Part shown: positions 31,301 to 43,400 of the stretch, piece after piece | Numbering within the stretch: position 1 is the first letter of the stretch | How the letters are laid out: each line of letters starts with the position of its first letter | Source of the DNA: Costus lasius | Lineage: Eukaryota > Streptophyta > Magnoliopsida > Zingiberales > Costaceae | Length of the DNA: 64,000 nucleotides | NCBI GenBank assembly: GCA_027563935.2 | Contig: CM050454.1 | Span: 666,501-730,500, forward strand | Direction: 5' to 3' | Program-made: the position numbers and the translations under genes | The notes under the pieces: model-generated | Told to the model about the DNA's origin: nothing | The model's database searches: none | Seen by the model: the letters and a program-made list of their open reading frames with translations, nothing else

Positions 31301-33792
31301 TTTGTGTATATAAAAATATAGATTTAGATTGATAATTGGTAATCGGTAAATGATAAATCAATAAAATCAATAAAAATTAATAATTATCAATTAATACTCA
31401 TCCCTAATTAAAGTATAGAGAAAAAGAGACAGTCCAAGCCGCAGGTGGAACCAACTAGAAAAATGAGAGCTACTTTGCATAAAAAGAAGTCACGTGTATG
31501 ACTAGCCAGAAGGTTCTCATTTTACTGTCTCCTTTCTCCGTCTAAAATATTTGTTTTGAAGCAAAGTGCACTGCAGTAAGATCTCCCATTGGCTAACCCT
31601 GCAAACCATCACCCGGCACTGCCCAGCACCAGCTAATAAAAAAATCCAGCAAAGAGACATTCTCTTTCAGTGGATAATTTGAAATACTATCTCCAAAGGT
31701 TGAACTTGATCCATAGTCCGTCCACATGCATATCCTGTGGCTGTCTTTTTTTTTTTCTTAATATAATCCTTCCGTTGTTCTTTCAAGGACAGGCAAGTGC
31801 GTTTTCTCATGACTGCTTTTGTTTCCTCAAAATGTCATCCTGTAGAAGCAAAGCTCATTCGAACGAGGCACTCAAGGTACTTCTTTTTGTGTAAATTAAG
31901 CAGGCAGTACTTGTAGGTGCGTTAAGAAACAGGGCATGATGGTGCTTAGCCTTAACCGTACTCCTACTCTATAAAATATATAATAGTTTATTATAGGGAT
32001 GCACTAGCTACAAGCAGAGTTTATCATTGAGGCGATCATGTACTTTGGTGTACACGAAGTACAACATCTTCTTGTGATAATGTATGATTCTTTTTTTTTA
32101 ATGTATGATTCTTGTTAAAAAAAAGAGATAATGTATGATTCTTAAAGCATTTAATGTAATATTTAAAAGTTTTCTTCACCTTAAAAATACTATCATGTTA
32201 ATATCGTTAGCTACACAGTATTTAAAGTTTTGATTCCGTGCCAGTACCAATTCGGCAAAAAGTCTAGCACTCAAAGCACCCAGGTAGTTTGACCCAGGTA
32301 GGCACTGGCTGATTGTTGAAGCTTCTATCGCGGTCCGAAGTTTCGAACAATGAATAATTTTGTTCAAAACTTTTATTGTCGCCAGAAGCTTCGTTCAAAA
32401 CTTTCACTACGGTTGGTTTACCACCGATATAAACCGATCCGATAGCTCAGCCAAAACTTTAATCCTTGGGTGCACATATGACTATGATATTAAGATTTCT
32501 AAATTGATTTATTGCAAGCTAATGGTGATCGGTGAGTAATTAATTGATTCCAAATTTAGTCATATGTTCAATTGCCTATCGTAAAAAATATTTGATAAGG
32601 TTCGCCTACCTTATCTAGATTGAATGGGCAAATGTTAGCACATGTAATTATTATTATGCAGCACATTTCTCAATTTTCATTTTAGGTGGGAATGGGTCTT
32701 ATCAGATTTAATTGAAATTTAAATGTCTAGAAAAGTTTGAGTTTTAAATATTTGAGCTCAATCATTAACTTGAATCTAGAATCTAAAGTGTGGATGGCCA
32801 GTCTAGTTATTTTGTGAGAAAATGATAAATTGTATGGTAGAAAGTAATATTTCTGATGATACATTTTAGAAGCATTATATGTTAATAAAAGAATATTCAA
32901 AATTATTAAGACATTATTATATAAAAATAAATAAAATTCTAATATATTATATAATTAGGTCAGAACTTCAGTTTGAGATAACTTATATAAACAAGATGAT
33001 AAACTAAAAATAGTAATATATGGTAAAAATATTTAAAACCAAATAAAGTATATTAGTATTTTTTTTAGAAGTATAAGAGGTTCCTTAGCAAACTTCAACT
33101 TTATAAAATTATTTTCTCATAATTTTAATTTTTACAATTTAAATAAAACTATCTTATACTGCAAATACTTCAATTAACTATGTTCAAAGTCAAGAAGATA
33201 TACTTTTTAGTTTTTATAAATAACACAATGAGTTAATGATAAGAAATCTTGAGTAATTATTTTTTAGAATAATAATATAAAAAAAAAAAAATCTAAAAAT
33301 GACTATTTTTCTCAAATAAAAATATTTTATGAAACTCCTTACGCATCGAACTCATAATACAAGAGGGTTATATCCATTATCTGATAAGTGGACTTACGCG
33401 CTACTACAAATGTGTCATACAATAAATCTAAAATATGTTGTTGAAGAAAATTCACGATAAAAAGAATAAAAAAAATATAATAAATCTAAATTATTTTCAT
33501 CTAGATTCATTATATTTTTTATAGTACTTTTTATTTTTTCTACTGTAAATTTTTTTTAACAAAACAATAAATAAAACTAAGTTTGATGATGCCAATTAAT
33601 TTAATTGATAAAGATTTTAGTCTGCTTATTGTCTAATTCAAAAACAAAAAACAAAAGAAGCAAGCTCTCAAACCACCAGGACACTCGCACGTTCATTTAT
33701 GTTACAGCATAGCACAACCCAAATTAAGCAAATCGCTTCAAATTCGAACCCTTCGAGACCAAGAACTTAATTCGAAGGGGAGAGAGAGTAGC
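28343..33792. other. 3' region of the PHAF1-like gene and AT-rich spacer
   Basis: A possible spliced 3' UTR or alternative last exon starts at 30080, after GTATAACAG. If joined to 28177 it would end the protein as AGWLCYS. An AATAAA-type signal (GTAAATAAATGG) lies near 30210. The rest (30230-33790) is AT-rich with poly-T runs. A repeat end containing ACCGATATAAACCGATCCG lies at about 32405-32470. I see no other exon. Confidence 0.45.
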
Positions 33793-34834
33793 TCAGTAAT
33801 ACCGAACCGAGTGCCTGGGTCTTTTGTTCGGAGCCGGGAGAGAGGAGATCTGTGGCACCATGAAGGTGGCGGCGTCTCTCCATTGCTGGTGATGGGCTCC
33901 GCTGCCGGCACCGGCCGCCGGACGTCCTGGCGTCGGGAACTGAGGCACACGGGGCGCGCAGATGGCTTCAAGCCCGCCACCATCCAGATCGAACTGTGGA
34001 AATGGGAGCGAATCATCCACCTGCCGGAAAAATTGGGGAAAGCGAGGTTACTTGTTGGACGCAAAACGCAAAGGAAAGAAAACCCTTCCTCTCTACTTTA
34101 TGCTTGAATCCCTAATTAGAGGGTTTTCGTTACGCAGATGCAGACCTTGGATGCGCCATCCATGGCGCCGTTATCCAACAGATCCTCCACGTGCCAGCCT
34201 GGGCACATCTTGGTGAGGTAGTCCGAGATACTACTGCTGCTCTCGGCGGTGGTGCTGAAGGATTCTTTAACGGAGTTTGTGATGCAACTTGCGGCGTTCA
34301 CGGTGGCGGTGGTGTATAGTGCCATCTTCATGCCTTCGCTTTGATTTATCTTCGCGGTCGCACGGTTCACGCTGCTTTCCCCTTCATCTTCCTCCTGGGC
34401 GGCCGCGAGGCGGATGCCGGTGAGGAGGAACCGGTTGTGCTTCATGGTGAGGCGGTTCGCGCCGTGTATTGGGGCGTCGCAGTCTATGCAGAGAATCGCG
34501 CGATCCTCTTGGCAGAACAAGAAGGCTTTCTTCTCCTTCAAAAATCGCACACGCGTGACCGGTCATGGGGTACGAAGATTCAAAACTTGGGGGCCGCCTG
34601 CAGATAAGTTCACAACGGACGGTACCGAATTGAACGATATGTGTGTACCTTGCAGATGTCGCAAAGCGGATGGGACTGGGCGGACGGGGGGCGGAGGGCG
34701 TGGCGGCGGTGCTTGCCGGCGAGCTTGTTGGCCCAGTGTACTCGGCGGTCGCAAGCGTCGCAGAGAGCGGCCTCATCAGCGCAGCAAAACACCAAGGCCT
34801 CGCCTTCCCCACAGACATCACACGCTAGCTTCAT
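33793..34834 (-). CDS. Double B-box zinc finger transcription factor (BBX20-25 / structure group IV type)
   Basis: Exons on the minus strand: 34834-34649, 34535-34146 and 34020-33793, phase 0 at both introns, 267 aa. B-box 1 spans residues 5-45 (C5, C8, C17, D20, C25, C28, H33, H42). B-box 2 spans about 58-100 (C58, C61, C70, C78, C81, H86). Intron 1 falls inside B-box 2 after its first Cys pair. There is no CCT domain. A middle motif, SISDYLTKMCPGWHVEDLLD, and a C-terminal VP-like motif (MVPQIS, then KRPRHS) place it with BBX20-25. These factors bind or modulate HY5 and are COP1 targets in light signalling; that role is inferred. If intron 2 is retained, the frame stops after VCICVTKTL, losing the C-terminal motif. 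Confidence 0.9.
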
Positions 34835-35300
34835 CTGCACTCACGGTCAGTCTCTTTCCACTTCCGCCGTTGTTTTTCCCTTGTAGTATTCAGGGTGCGG
34901 GGTGGTTTAGTCTGGCTGCAGGGGAGAGGCAGGGGGGATGAATTGGAGAGCTACTGCCTACTGGAAATGGAGAGGGGGACAGAGGGAGGAATAAACTAAG
35001 CACATAATAGCGGATATTTGAATAGAATAAGCATTATAATATAATCTGGCGAGAGAGTAGCAAGCAGCAGAGTGGAATTGTGGAGGGGGCGGAGAGGGAG
35101 GGAGTGGGGGCAGATGGATTCCTAGAATTTATGCTGCCAGTAGTTGGTAATGGGAAGCGGAGCCCTCCTCGCTCGCTGTCCCAACTAAACGAGGAATCAT
35201 CTGATCATTTCTATATCATTTTTCTATCGTCGCTTCCCGGAGAGAAGATATGCTAATCAATCAGCCTTCCTATCTGCTGCGCTAGGAATCAGCCTCGGAG
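34835..35300 (-). promoter_or_regulatory. GA-rich upstream region of the B-box gene
   Basis: The plus strand holds GGAGAGG and GGGAGGA runs between about 34915 and 35115, so the gene's sense strand is CT-rich, as in many plant 5' UTRs and core promoters. No clear TATA box could be fixed. Confidence 0.35.
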
Positions 35301-38069
35301 TTTCTTCTGCAGCAAGTTTTCTGATGTGATGTGTTCACTCATATACCTCGAACTAGTAAAATATTTAAGGTAAACTATATAATAATATTTAAATTATACC
35401 TATAATTGTGTTTAATATTTGCCTTTTTATTTTATTTAAGTTAGTATTTGTGTTTAATCAGCATCTCAATTAGTGTTTCATGCAAAATGTCATATGATAG
35501 ACAACTAGTTAAATCTAAGCTCCAGGATCTTGATTATTCAGATTTTTTTCCTCGTTCACGCGAATAAGTATGTTTGATTGGACACCTCACATTCCTGTAG
35601 AGTGTTTGATCAGATGAGCGCATAAGGATCTGCATAAGACGATTTCTGTAGAGTGTTGGTGAAGGTTTTTCTTTTCCATGTGATAAGGTCACCAAATTTA
35701 TAAGATTATTCACATTTTATTAATTATAAATTGATAAGTTCACTAGCTGATTGGAGCACTAAAAGAACTATTTCACTTTGGATCATGCTATTCTTTCCCA
35801 GACTTGAGTTGCCCTGATCTATCAGTTGTATTTAAAGAAACCATGGTCAAGTTGGTACCTCATCTTAACAATTAGAAGAATGGATAATATAATATTCTGC
35901 CTGCCAATACCGTGGCATCTTGAAGCATGGGCGATCGTGTCTGCCCCATGCCTCATCATTCAGTGAATGCCAAAATAAATATTTTTTTTGACAATCCATT
36001 CTTTATGGGTCAATCTTAATTTCCCTGTGTCCTACGACTTTCAGTAACTGAGTAACTGGAGGTTTCTCGTTAAGTTTAGGTAAAACTTAAATTTTGTGAG
36101 GCGAGATTGAGGGAAAATTTTCTTAAACTAAATCTGAACTCACCCATACATAAATTTTATTATTTCTTTATTATCCTTTAATCATAATTTTTTGCTTTCT
36201 TCTTATTTTTATCTTATATAATTATTTTATTTTAGTTAAATAATTTTTTTCTTAAGTTTTTTTAAATTTTTAATTTAAAAATTAGGATGGGAGTCAGGTA
36301 CATTGGTACTAAAAGAGTGGGGTTTTTCAAAATCTATCAGTCTGGATTTAGCTCGGGGATAATTTTAGGGAACGACGCCAAGTCACTCTCGACCCATACG
36401 GTTGTCAGCTCTACTTAATCCTGATTTATTTTTTGCTTTAATAGAATTTATACTCAAACATCTTGAACCCAATCCCAATCCATTTTTCTTTTCAATCGAT
36501 CATACTGAGCTTAGACTCAATCATTTAGAACTCAAGCTTGATTTACTTTTTCCTTATAGAGAGGCCAGAGAATAAGAAATTAACTTGATATTTGATCTTT
36601 AGGGGGACATCGGTTTTGGTGTGAATCTGCCAGAGTTGTCGGTCCATACTTCAACTTTATTATTTCGGGTGCTGCAACATGCTATCATCAACAATTCATC
36701 CACAGTGGTCTAGAGTTTTCCTGACTGTACAGGTACGATTCTTTATGATTCTCTAGGCGTGATTTGATATTATGTTTATCTTGATGCGGTAACATATTTT
36801 ATTCTCTCTCAAAAGTGATACAAGATAAATGTATGAAGAACTAGTTATGTTCATGTGCATATAAGAACCTGCCCAGGTCGAGAGCAAGGATAAAACTTTA
36901 GAAATAGCAGCATGTTGACATAGGTAAAGAATATTTCGTTTCTATCTAATGACCGGAGCGTCAATTTTACAAAGCATTGATGATATATACAGAACAAAGT
37001 AACTAACGTACACAATATTCCCACACGTATTGGAGAGTATCTAATATGCAAGATGTGTTGGACGGCGAAATCTATACTATGCATATGTCAGTCTAGGTAA
37101 ACGGATAAATGCTGGGTACATGAGTATGCCGAACACACATCTCATTGTGGTAAATGTGTTCAGCACTCTTCTTTCGTAGCACTGTTTAAGAAAAGGTATT
37201 CTCCAGAATTTATTTCCAGCCATCACTGTCTGCGCAAGTGCACAACAGAGGCCATCACTTGCTCCCCTTAAACCGATTGTTCCCTCTTTTGCCGACACTT
37301 GTTTTACACAGCTCGACGCTTTTGTTCTTCTATCGTTGGAGTTGTTGCCGCTTTGCCCGCATGGACTGGCCGGAACATAGTAAATTTTACATAATGGAAC
37401 TTTTTCCAGAGTACAGCATTTTAGTAATTTGAACTTCATTCATACAGTAAATCTTTGACGTGGAGCAAATGCTTTTATTGTAAGGTTCAAACAAGGCATG
37501 TTAGGTTGATTTAAGGTGGGAGCTATCATTTTTAACCTAAGATTTTTACACATTAAGTGATATGTAGATGAGGCAACCTTTGCTACTAATAATCAGAAAA
37601 CTTATGACGAGAAATATGACTTCAGCTAGAACCACTTATATGTGCTTATGTTTTAAGTCATAACTTAAGGAAACAAGTGATATAGAAAAGAAACCACAAT
37701 AGACTTCAAATATAGTTTATAAATTCAATCTATATAGGCATTCATCCACAGTTAACTTATTACTCCATAGTTTAATTCTGTTACATTGAACGTTGACTAT
37801 ACAAAGTTTCATGCATCAAGTCACTATGTTCATTTTGTTAGTACTAAATTCTTATTATGGTAGAATCTTGTCTAATATATCACTTTTTAGTGAAGGTTGT
37901 ATAGTCAAGATTGCCTATGGAGGCAGCTATGTAACTTTATCAAGTTTGGTAGTGGATAATATTGATAAGATGTATAACATAATAAGGACATTAATGATGA
38001 ATATATTACTAATTATATGACTTTACCTTCCACTTGAATTGTGATGGGCTAACACTTACATTACAGGGG

Positions 38070-38215
38070 CTCACAATATAGAAATTTATTAAAGATAAGA
38101 CTTAGCTCATATAATTCTATATTGAGCAAGTGATACGAGTCAACTCACAATATAGAAATTTATTAAAGATAGACTTAGCTCATATAATTCTATATTGAGC
38201 AAGTGATACGAGTCA
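38070..38215. repeat. Tandem duplication of about 73 bp
   Basis: CTCACAATATAGAAATTTAT to GTGATACGAGTCA occurs at 38070-38142 and 38144-38215, differing by about one base. Confidence 0.85.
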
Positions 38216-38656
38216 TTTGATTGGTTCCATTAGGTTTTCTCGACATGCAATCCTCTAGATATTAGCTATTAAAAGAATATTTATGTATCACTTTCTTTTG
38301 ATAAGTAATTAATTGCTGACTGAGGATTTTTTTCTTGTTATCAACAATAAAGCTTCTTACTAGTTAAACTAATTAATATTGTTGATCATAAGGATTTGGA
38401 GTCAAGTCCCACCTTTACCAATTACTTGTCTTGATAAAAAAATATTTATGTTTCATATTCCGTAACAAAGTACCTTAACTCAAAATAGTGGTTATGATTC
38501 ATGAAGTATGGTCATTTGGAATGAGATGTATATACTTCATTGGGAAAAAGATATATTAATATAATTGAGATATAATTCTAAAAGTATTTCAAAATTTTTA
38601 TCTCGCATTCGGTGTACACCACATTTGGAATTTTATGATTCTGTCGTTGAAAAATA

Positions 38657-38661
<5 letters not shown>

Positions 38662-38714
<53 letters not shown>
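38662..38714. repeat. (AT)n microsatellite
   Basis: An uninterrupted alternating AT run of about 53 bases. Confidence 0.95.
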
Positions 38715-38716
<2 letters not shown>

Positions 38717-39187
38717 CAAAAGCATTATTACATGCGTTAATAAATTCATAATATCTTAATTTACTTTGAAGCTAGAACAATTATCTCCCTTCTCTATGTC
38801 TACCAACGTATGGCTGGTATAAGTAGAACTGATCTGAATAGAGCTGGTTTGAAAAGCTGAGGTTGTTTGGGTGTATTAGCTGGTCTGATAAACAAATGTG
38901 AACTGCTGTGCTCTTCAATTTTATCAAGAATTTTTTTTAATTTATTCTTACAATTAAAAATTACTTTACATAACAATAAATAATTTTTAGACTATTATAT
39001 AAATAAATTTAATTTTAAAATGAACAAATTTTAAAAAAAATAATTATAATATATCACAAATATAAATTTTATCTGCACTTATTATATAAATTTTATCACA
39101 AAAATAATATATAATTTTATATTAATTAATATATCTAATCTTATATTAAAATTTTCTTATTTATATATATCCTACACCTATACCCTG

Positions 39188-39221
<34 letters not shown>

Positions 39222-39312
39222 AATAAAAAAATAAAAAAATAAAAAAAATAAAAAACAAAAAAAATAAAAAAAATAAAAAAAATAAAAATAATAAAAATAA
39301 TAAAAAAAAAAT
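39188..39312. repeat. A-rich simple repeat, (A5-8 T)n
   Basis: Runs of five to nine A separated by single T or C. The long Phe/Leu-rich open frame on the opposite strand is an artefact of this repeat. Confidence 0.9.
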
Positions 39313-39700
39313 CCCAAATCCTGATCTGAGATTTGGGAGATGGCACGCCCTTCCCCTTTGCTGATGTCTCGTTGGGCGACGGGTGACGGATGGGGGGCCT
39401 TGGACGGGGGCGACGGTCGGCGTTACAGGGCGGCGACGGACGGAGCGCTCGTTGGCGACGGATGGCGAGGGCGAAGCGACGACGGACGAAGGTGACAGCC
39501 GACGGGTGATCGCGTGCGGGCGTAAACGCGAGCGGCTGCCGCTTCTCATTTCAGGAAAGTTCCCCTTAGGCGGCTTTCCACCAACGCTGCAGCTTCTCAC
39601 TTGGGAACTGAGAAGCCGCATTTCAAATGCGGTACGTTTCCAAAAACAGCTGCCCGCAAATGCAAACGCAGCTAAAAGCTGCATCCAAACGGCCCCTAGT
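39313..39700. mobile_element. GC-rich block, possible transposon end
   Basis: A sharp GC-rich island with repeated GGCGACGG words in an AT-rich context. Its right edge, read inward, starts CTAGGGGCCGTTTGGATGC, a typical plant hAT- or Harbinger-like terminal sequence. No matching left terminus was found, so the call is tentative. Confidence 0.3.
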
Positions 39701-40444
39701 TGATGACTATTAGTGTGAGGTCTTATTAGTAGTATATAAGTAAATATAAAAAAATGTTAATGCATAAAATCTAATTAAGCACAAAAGTCAAAGTTAAATA
39801 ATAATTAAATTATTACATATAATTAGTGAACTCGTACGAGTATATTTTTTTAACTATCCAAATATTTCATAGAAGCCTTATAATATATTAAAGTAAACTA
39901 AAATAATTTTAAAATATACTAAAATAAAATAAAACATGTCTTGCACTTTATACTATAATTACTAAATAAGTAATTTTTTGCCATTTAGATTCGGAGATTA
40001 TTTTTAGCATAATTTAACCCATTCGAATTCGAGATGTTTAAGGAAGATATCTCGTAAAATACTTTCAGGAGCAAAATCATTTCATGTAAAATATTGTAAA
40101 TTAGTGAGTTAGGGTATAGGAATTAAAATTTTAAAGAAAATTAATGTTAATGGCTCGAAATTAAAAATTACCACACTGTTAATAATGTTGATCTTTTACT
40201 TTTCTTTGTAAACTGTCATTTCACCATTCGAAGTAACCGAAATGTAACTGAACCAATGATCCTGTCGAGTGTCGAGCCATGTCAACCGAGCGTGAAACGC
40301 GTTTTCGAATACATACTGCGTCAGTGAATCTTCGCACGCTGGTCTAGCCGTCGCATGAGGTTTCCGCCTTTCCTCACTTGCATCTCGGCGCACAACCCTC
40401 AGACCAGAGCCCGCTTGCTTCCCCTCCTAAACCCTAACTCGTCC

Positions 40445-43400
40445 ATGGCCGCCGGGCCTTCCCCGGCTCCCTTCGAGCCCGAAGACGACCCCGACGAGCG
40501 CCTCTGTGCTTCCCTCGACGGATGCTCCCTCTCTGATCCACCCGTGCCGTCACCGCCGCTCCCCATCGGGCGCCTAGTGAACGGGGAGATCCGGATCGAG
40601 CGGGCCTGGACCCACTGGAACCGGCTCGGCGCCCCGAAGCTCATCGTCGCGCCCATGGTTGACAACTCGGAACTACCGTTCCGGATGCTCTGCCGGAAGT
40701 ACGGCGCCGAGGCCGCTTACACGCCGATGCTCCATTCGAGAATCTTCACGGAGAATGAGAAGTACCGGGGTATGGAGTTCACGACCTGCAAGGTTAGATA
40801 CGCTTACTTATCTCTCAAATTGAGTTCAAGATGATGCAGTTTAGTGCTAGGTCGATTATTGTTCTCTATATTGGGGATTATGTTTCAATTGATATGTCGG
40901 AGATTTACTGTGCAATAGCGTATCTAAATCAGTGTCATGACTATATTGGATCTTAATACTCTCCCTTGAATTAAGTAGATAGCCTTAAGCTGTAAGAACA
41001 CAGAAATTATTGGAAGCCATTTTTCGGATTAAATGACATGTAGAAAAATCAATGTACACAGGGAAACCAGGGAAGAAAGTAAAGAAACCACGAGCAAAAT
41101 GAATTTTTGTCTATGAACTCGGATACAAACATTTTCTTACGCTGCAATCCTGAATAAACTTAGGGGGAGAGGAATTTTCAAGTCAAAGGATAATCTTGAA
41201 TTTAACTCATCAATTGTTCATCATGCTTACCCCTCCATTCAAAGGACCAACTTAAACCTAACATGAACAAGTAGGGCTCACTCAAATATTTTAGCTCATA
41301 CATTAAAAACCAGTAATCATACATAGATTCGGACATATAAGTCTAATCTCAAAACGCTTCCAATATGGTAATCAATTACAGTGACACATTTGACGCAAGT
41401 GGAATATGATTGTTAATTTTTTGCTCCACATGAACGTTCTCATTGTGATTGAGGGCATGCAAGATGCGTTACTTGTGTCATTCATTCACTAACAGTCCTT
41501 TTATAGCAAACATTATTGCTATTTGCCAAATTTTGAATTGTTATGGGAGGCAAAACACTCACATGCACACATAATAAATATAGAAGCCTTATGTGTATAA
41601 TATGCCGCCAATAGCATGGAAAATAACTTATAAATTTCAAGTTGATTGGTCTTCTATTAACTGTTTTCATGCTGGAAGCATTGCACATAGCTTTGTGCAA
41701 CTCTGGCAGTGTATTATTGAGATGTAGCATCTTTTTGAAGCAAATGTATCAATCTTGTCATCAAAGTTCAAACCACCAAAATTTCAGCAATTATTCGTAT
41801 TAGGAACTGCATTTAAAGTTAAGAAACATGAAGAAGCTCACTAGATTAGCTTATGATTCCTAGTTCATTCTCTAAGTGAGCTTTGAGTTAAAAAACATTG
41901 ATTATTCATATATTTGACTATTTTATTTCCACTTTAAGAATTTTTCAGTGTTCTTCCTTAAAGTTTAATATCATGTAGTTGATATCTAGATATTATTACA
42001 TATATTAAAATTGTATGATAATGATTATAATTATTTGTTCTCTTGATCAAATCGAGATCTTTCAATTTCCTTGTGATGTGTCCTATATGTGTTACCTTAC
42101 CTTGAGGTACTTATCTCCTTTTCCTGATATAGGAGATGATCAAAGGTAACTTTGAAGTGATAGAATAATAGAGCTAACCTTATTCAGTTATTCCTGGATT
42201 ATTCTACTTGCAACTCAAAGATGTTAGCCTTCGTTTGAGAAAACACATGCTTAATGTAACTATGTTAATATCTTTCACTCTCTGTTGTAGGACGATCGAC
42301 CTCTTTTTGTACAATTTTGTGCCAATGATCCTGATGTTTTGCTTGAAGCAGCAAAAATTGTTGAGCCTTATTGTGATTATGTGGACATAAATCTCGGGTA
42401 TTTTTCTTGTTCTTTAAATTTAATGTAGTTTTGTTTTACGTATTCATCGACATTCATAGCACACATGGAACATTTTGAGCTTCTCAAAGGAGATCTTAAA
42501 TTACCTTACTGAACGTGAACTGTATATTGTCCAAGACTACAGGGGCTAGGAGAGAAGAAGGGGAAGGATAGAGGGGAAGAGAGAAAAAGATCAAAGATAA
42601 CAGAGGAAATCAGGTTTAGGAAAAAAAAGATAGATAAACATATGTATTTTGCCTTTTAGTGTTGTTCAAAGCCATAAATAGTCTTTTAGACATAGTCCTA
42701 AACTAACACACACAGACCACATATTATCAAATTTTGTCTTCTAATCCCCTTGCTCTCCTATACCTTCTCTTTTGCTTTCTTTATTAGTATCTACTAAGAG
42801 TATAAACTATTATGGACATTACTAATCTATTGGCTAGTTAGTGGGTATTAGATCACGAGTTGTGGTAGCATTAGTCTTCATTGCTATTGTGTCTTATAAA
42901 ACTTATTTAAGTGCTAAAGTAGTTGTAGTTGATTAGTAGGGTTAGTATTTATGACAATTATAAGAAGAAGGGTTAGTATTTCATTAGTTATTGATTAGTT
43001 GGGTTAGTATTCATGACAATTGTATCTCTAGTTAGTGTTCCCTAGGTTAGTATTCAACGATTGTATCTTATAAAACAAATGTAAGCATTAATGTGCTTAT
43101 AATTGATAAGTGTATTGTATTAATCAAATTATTGCTTCTAGATAAGTCTAAGCTGCTCTCTTTTTCCCAATTCTCCCTTTCTATCTTCAATCTCAATTGC
43201 TCCTCTATTCTTTCTCTTTTGCTCTTCTACAAGGTTTAAAATGCCGAACCGAGACTGTATTGGACGGAACTGGATGAATTGAGCGAGCTATGGAGTTGAT
43301 TAGGAAGAAGAGGAAGGTGGTGGAGGAGGAATGAGCTATGGAATTGATTAGTAGGGTTAGTATTCATGACAATTGTAAGAAGAAGAAAACGGGTTAGTAT

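Larger units (their letters stand above)
35301..40444. other. AT-rich spacer with simple repeats; upstream region of the DUS gene
   Basis: No exon recognised. It contains a tandem duplication (38070-38215), an AT microsatellite (38662-38714), an A-rich simple repeat (39188-39312) and a GC-rich block (39313-39700). Bases 40380-40444, with AAACCCTAAC directly before the ATG, look like the 5' UTR of the DUS gene. Confidence 0.5.

Noticed and set aside
31670..31894. Possible first exon (MSSCRSKAHSNEALK before GGTACTT), resembling small bHLH starts
   Set aside because: Only the first few residues suggest it; no following HLH exon was found.
34414..34941. 175-codon plus-strand frame
   Set aside because: Antisense to the B-box exons, whose zinc-finger cysteines are on the minus strand.
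38662..38714. AT run as a replication origin or matrix attachment site
   Set aside because: A plain dinucleotide microsatellite explains it; no supporting context.
39178..39684. 168-codon minus-strand frame with a Phe/Leu/Ile-rich stretch resembling membrane segments
   Set aside because: The hydrophobic part is the translation of the A-rich simple repeat.
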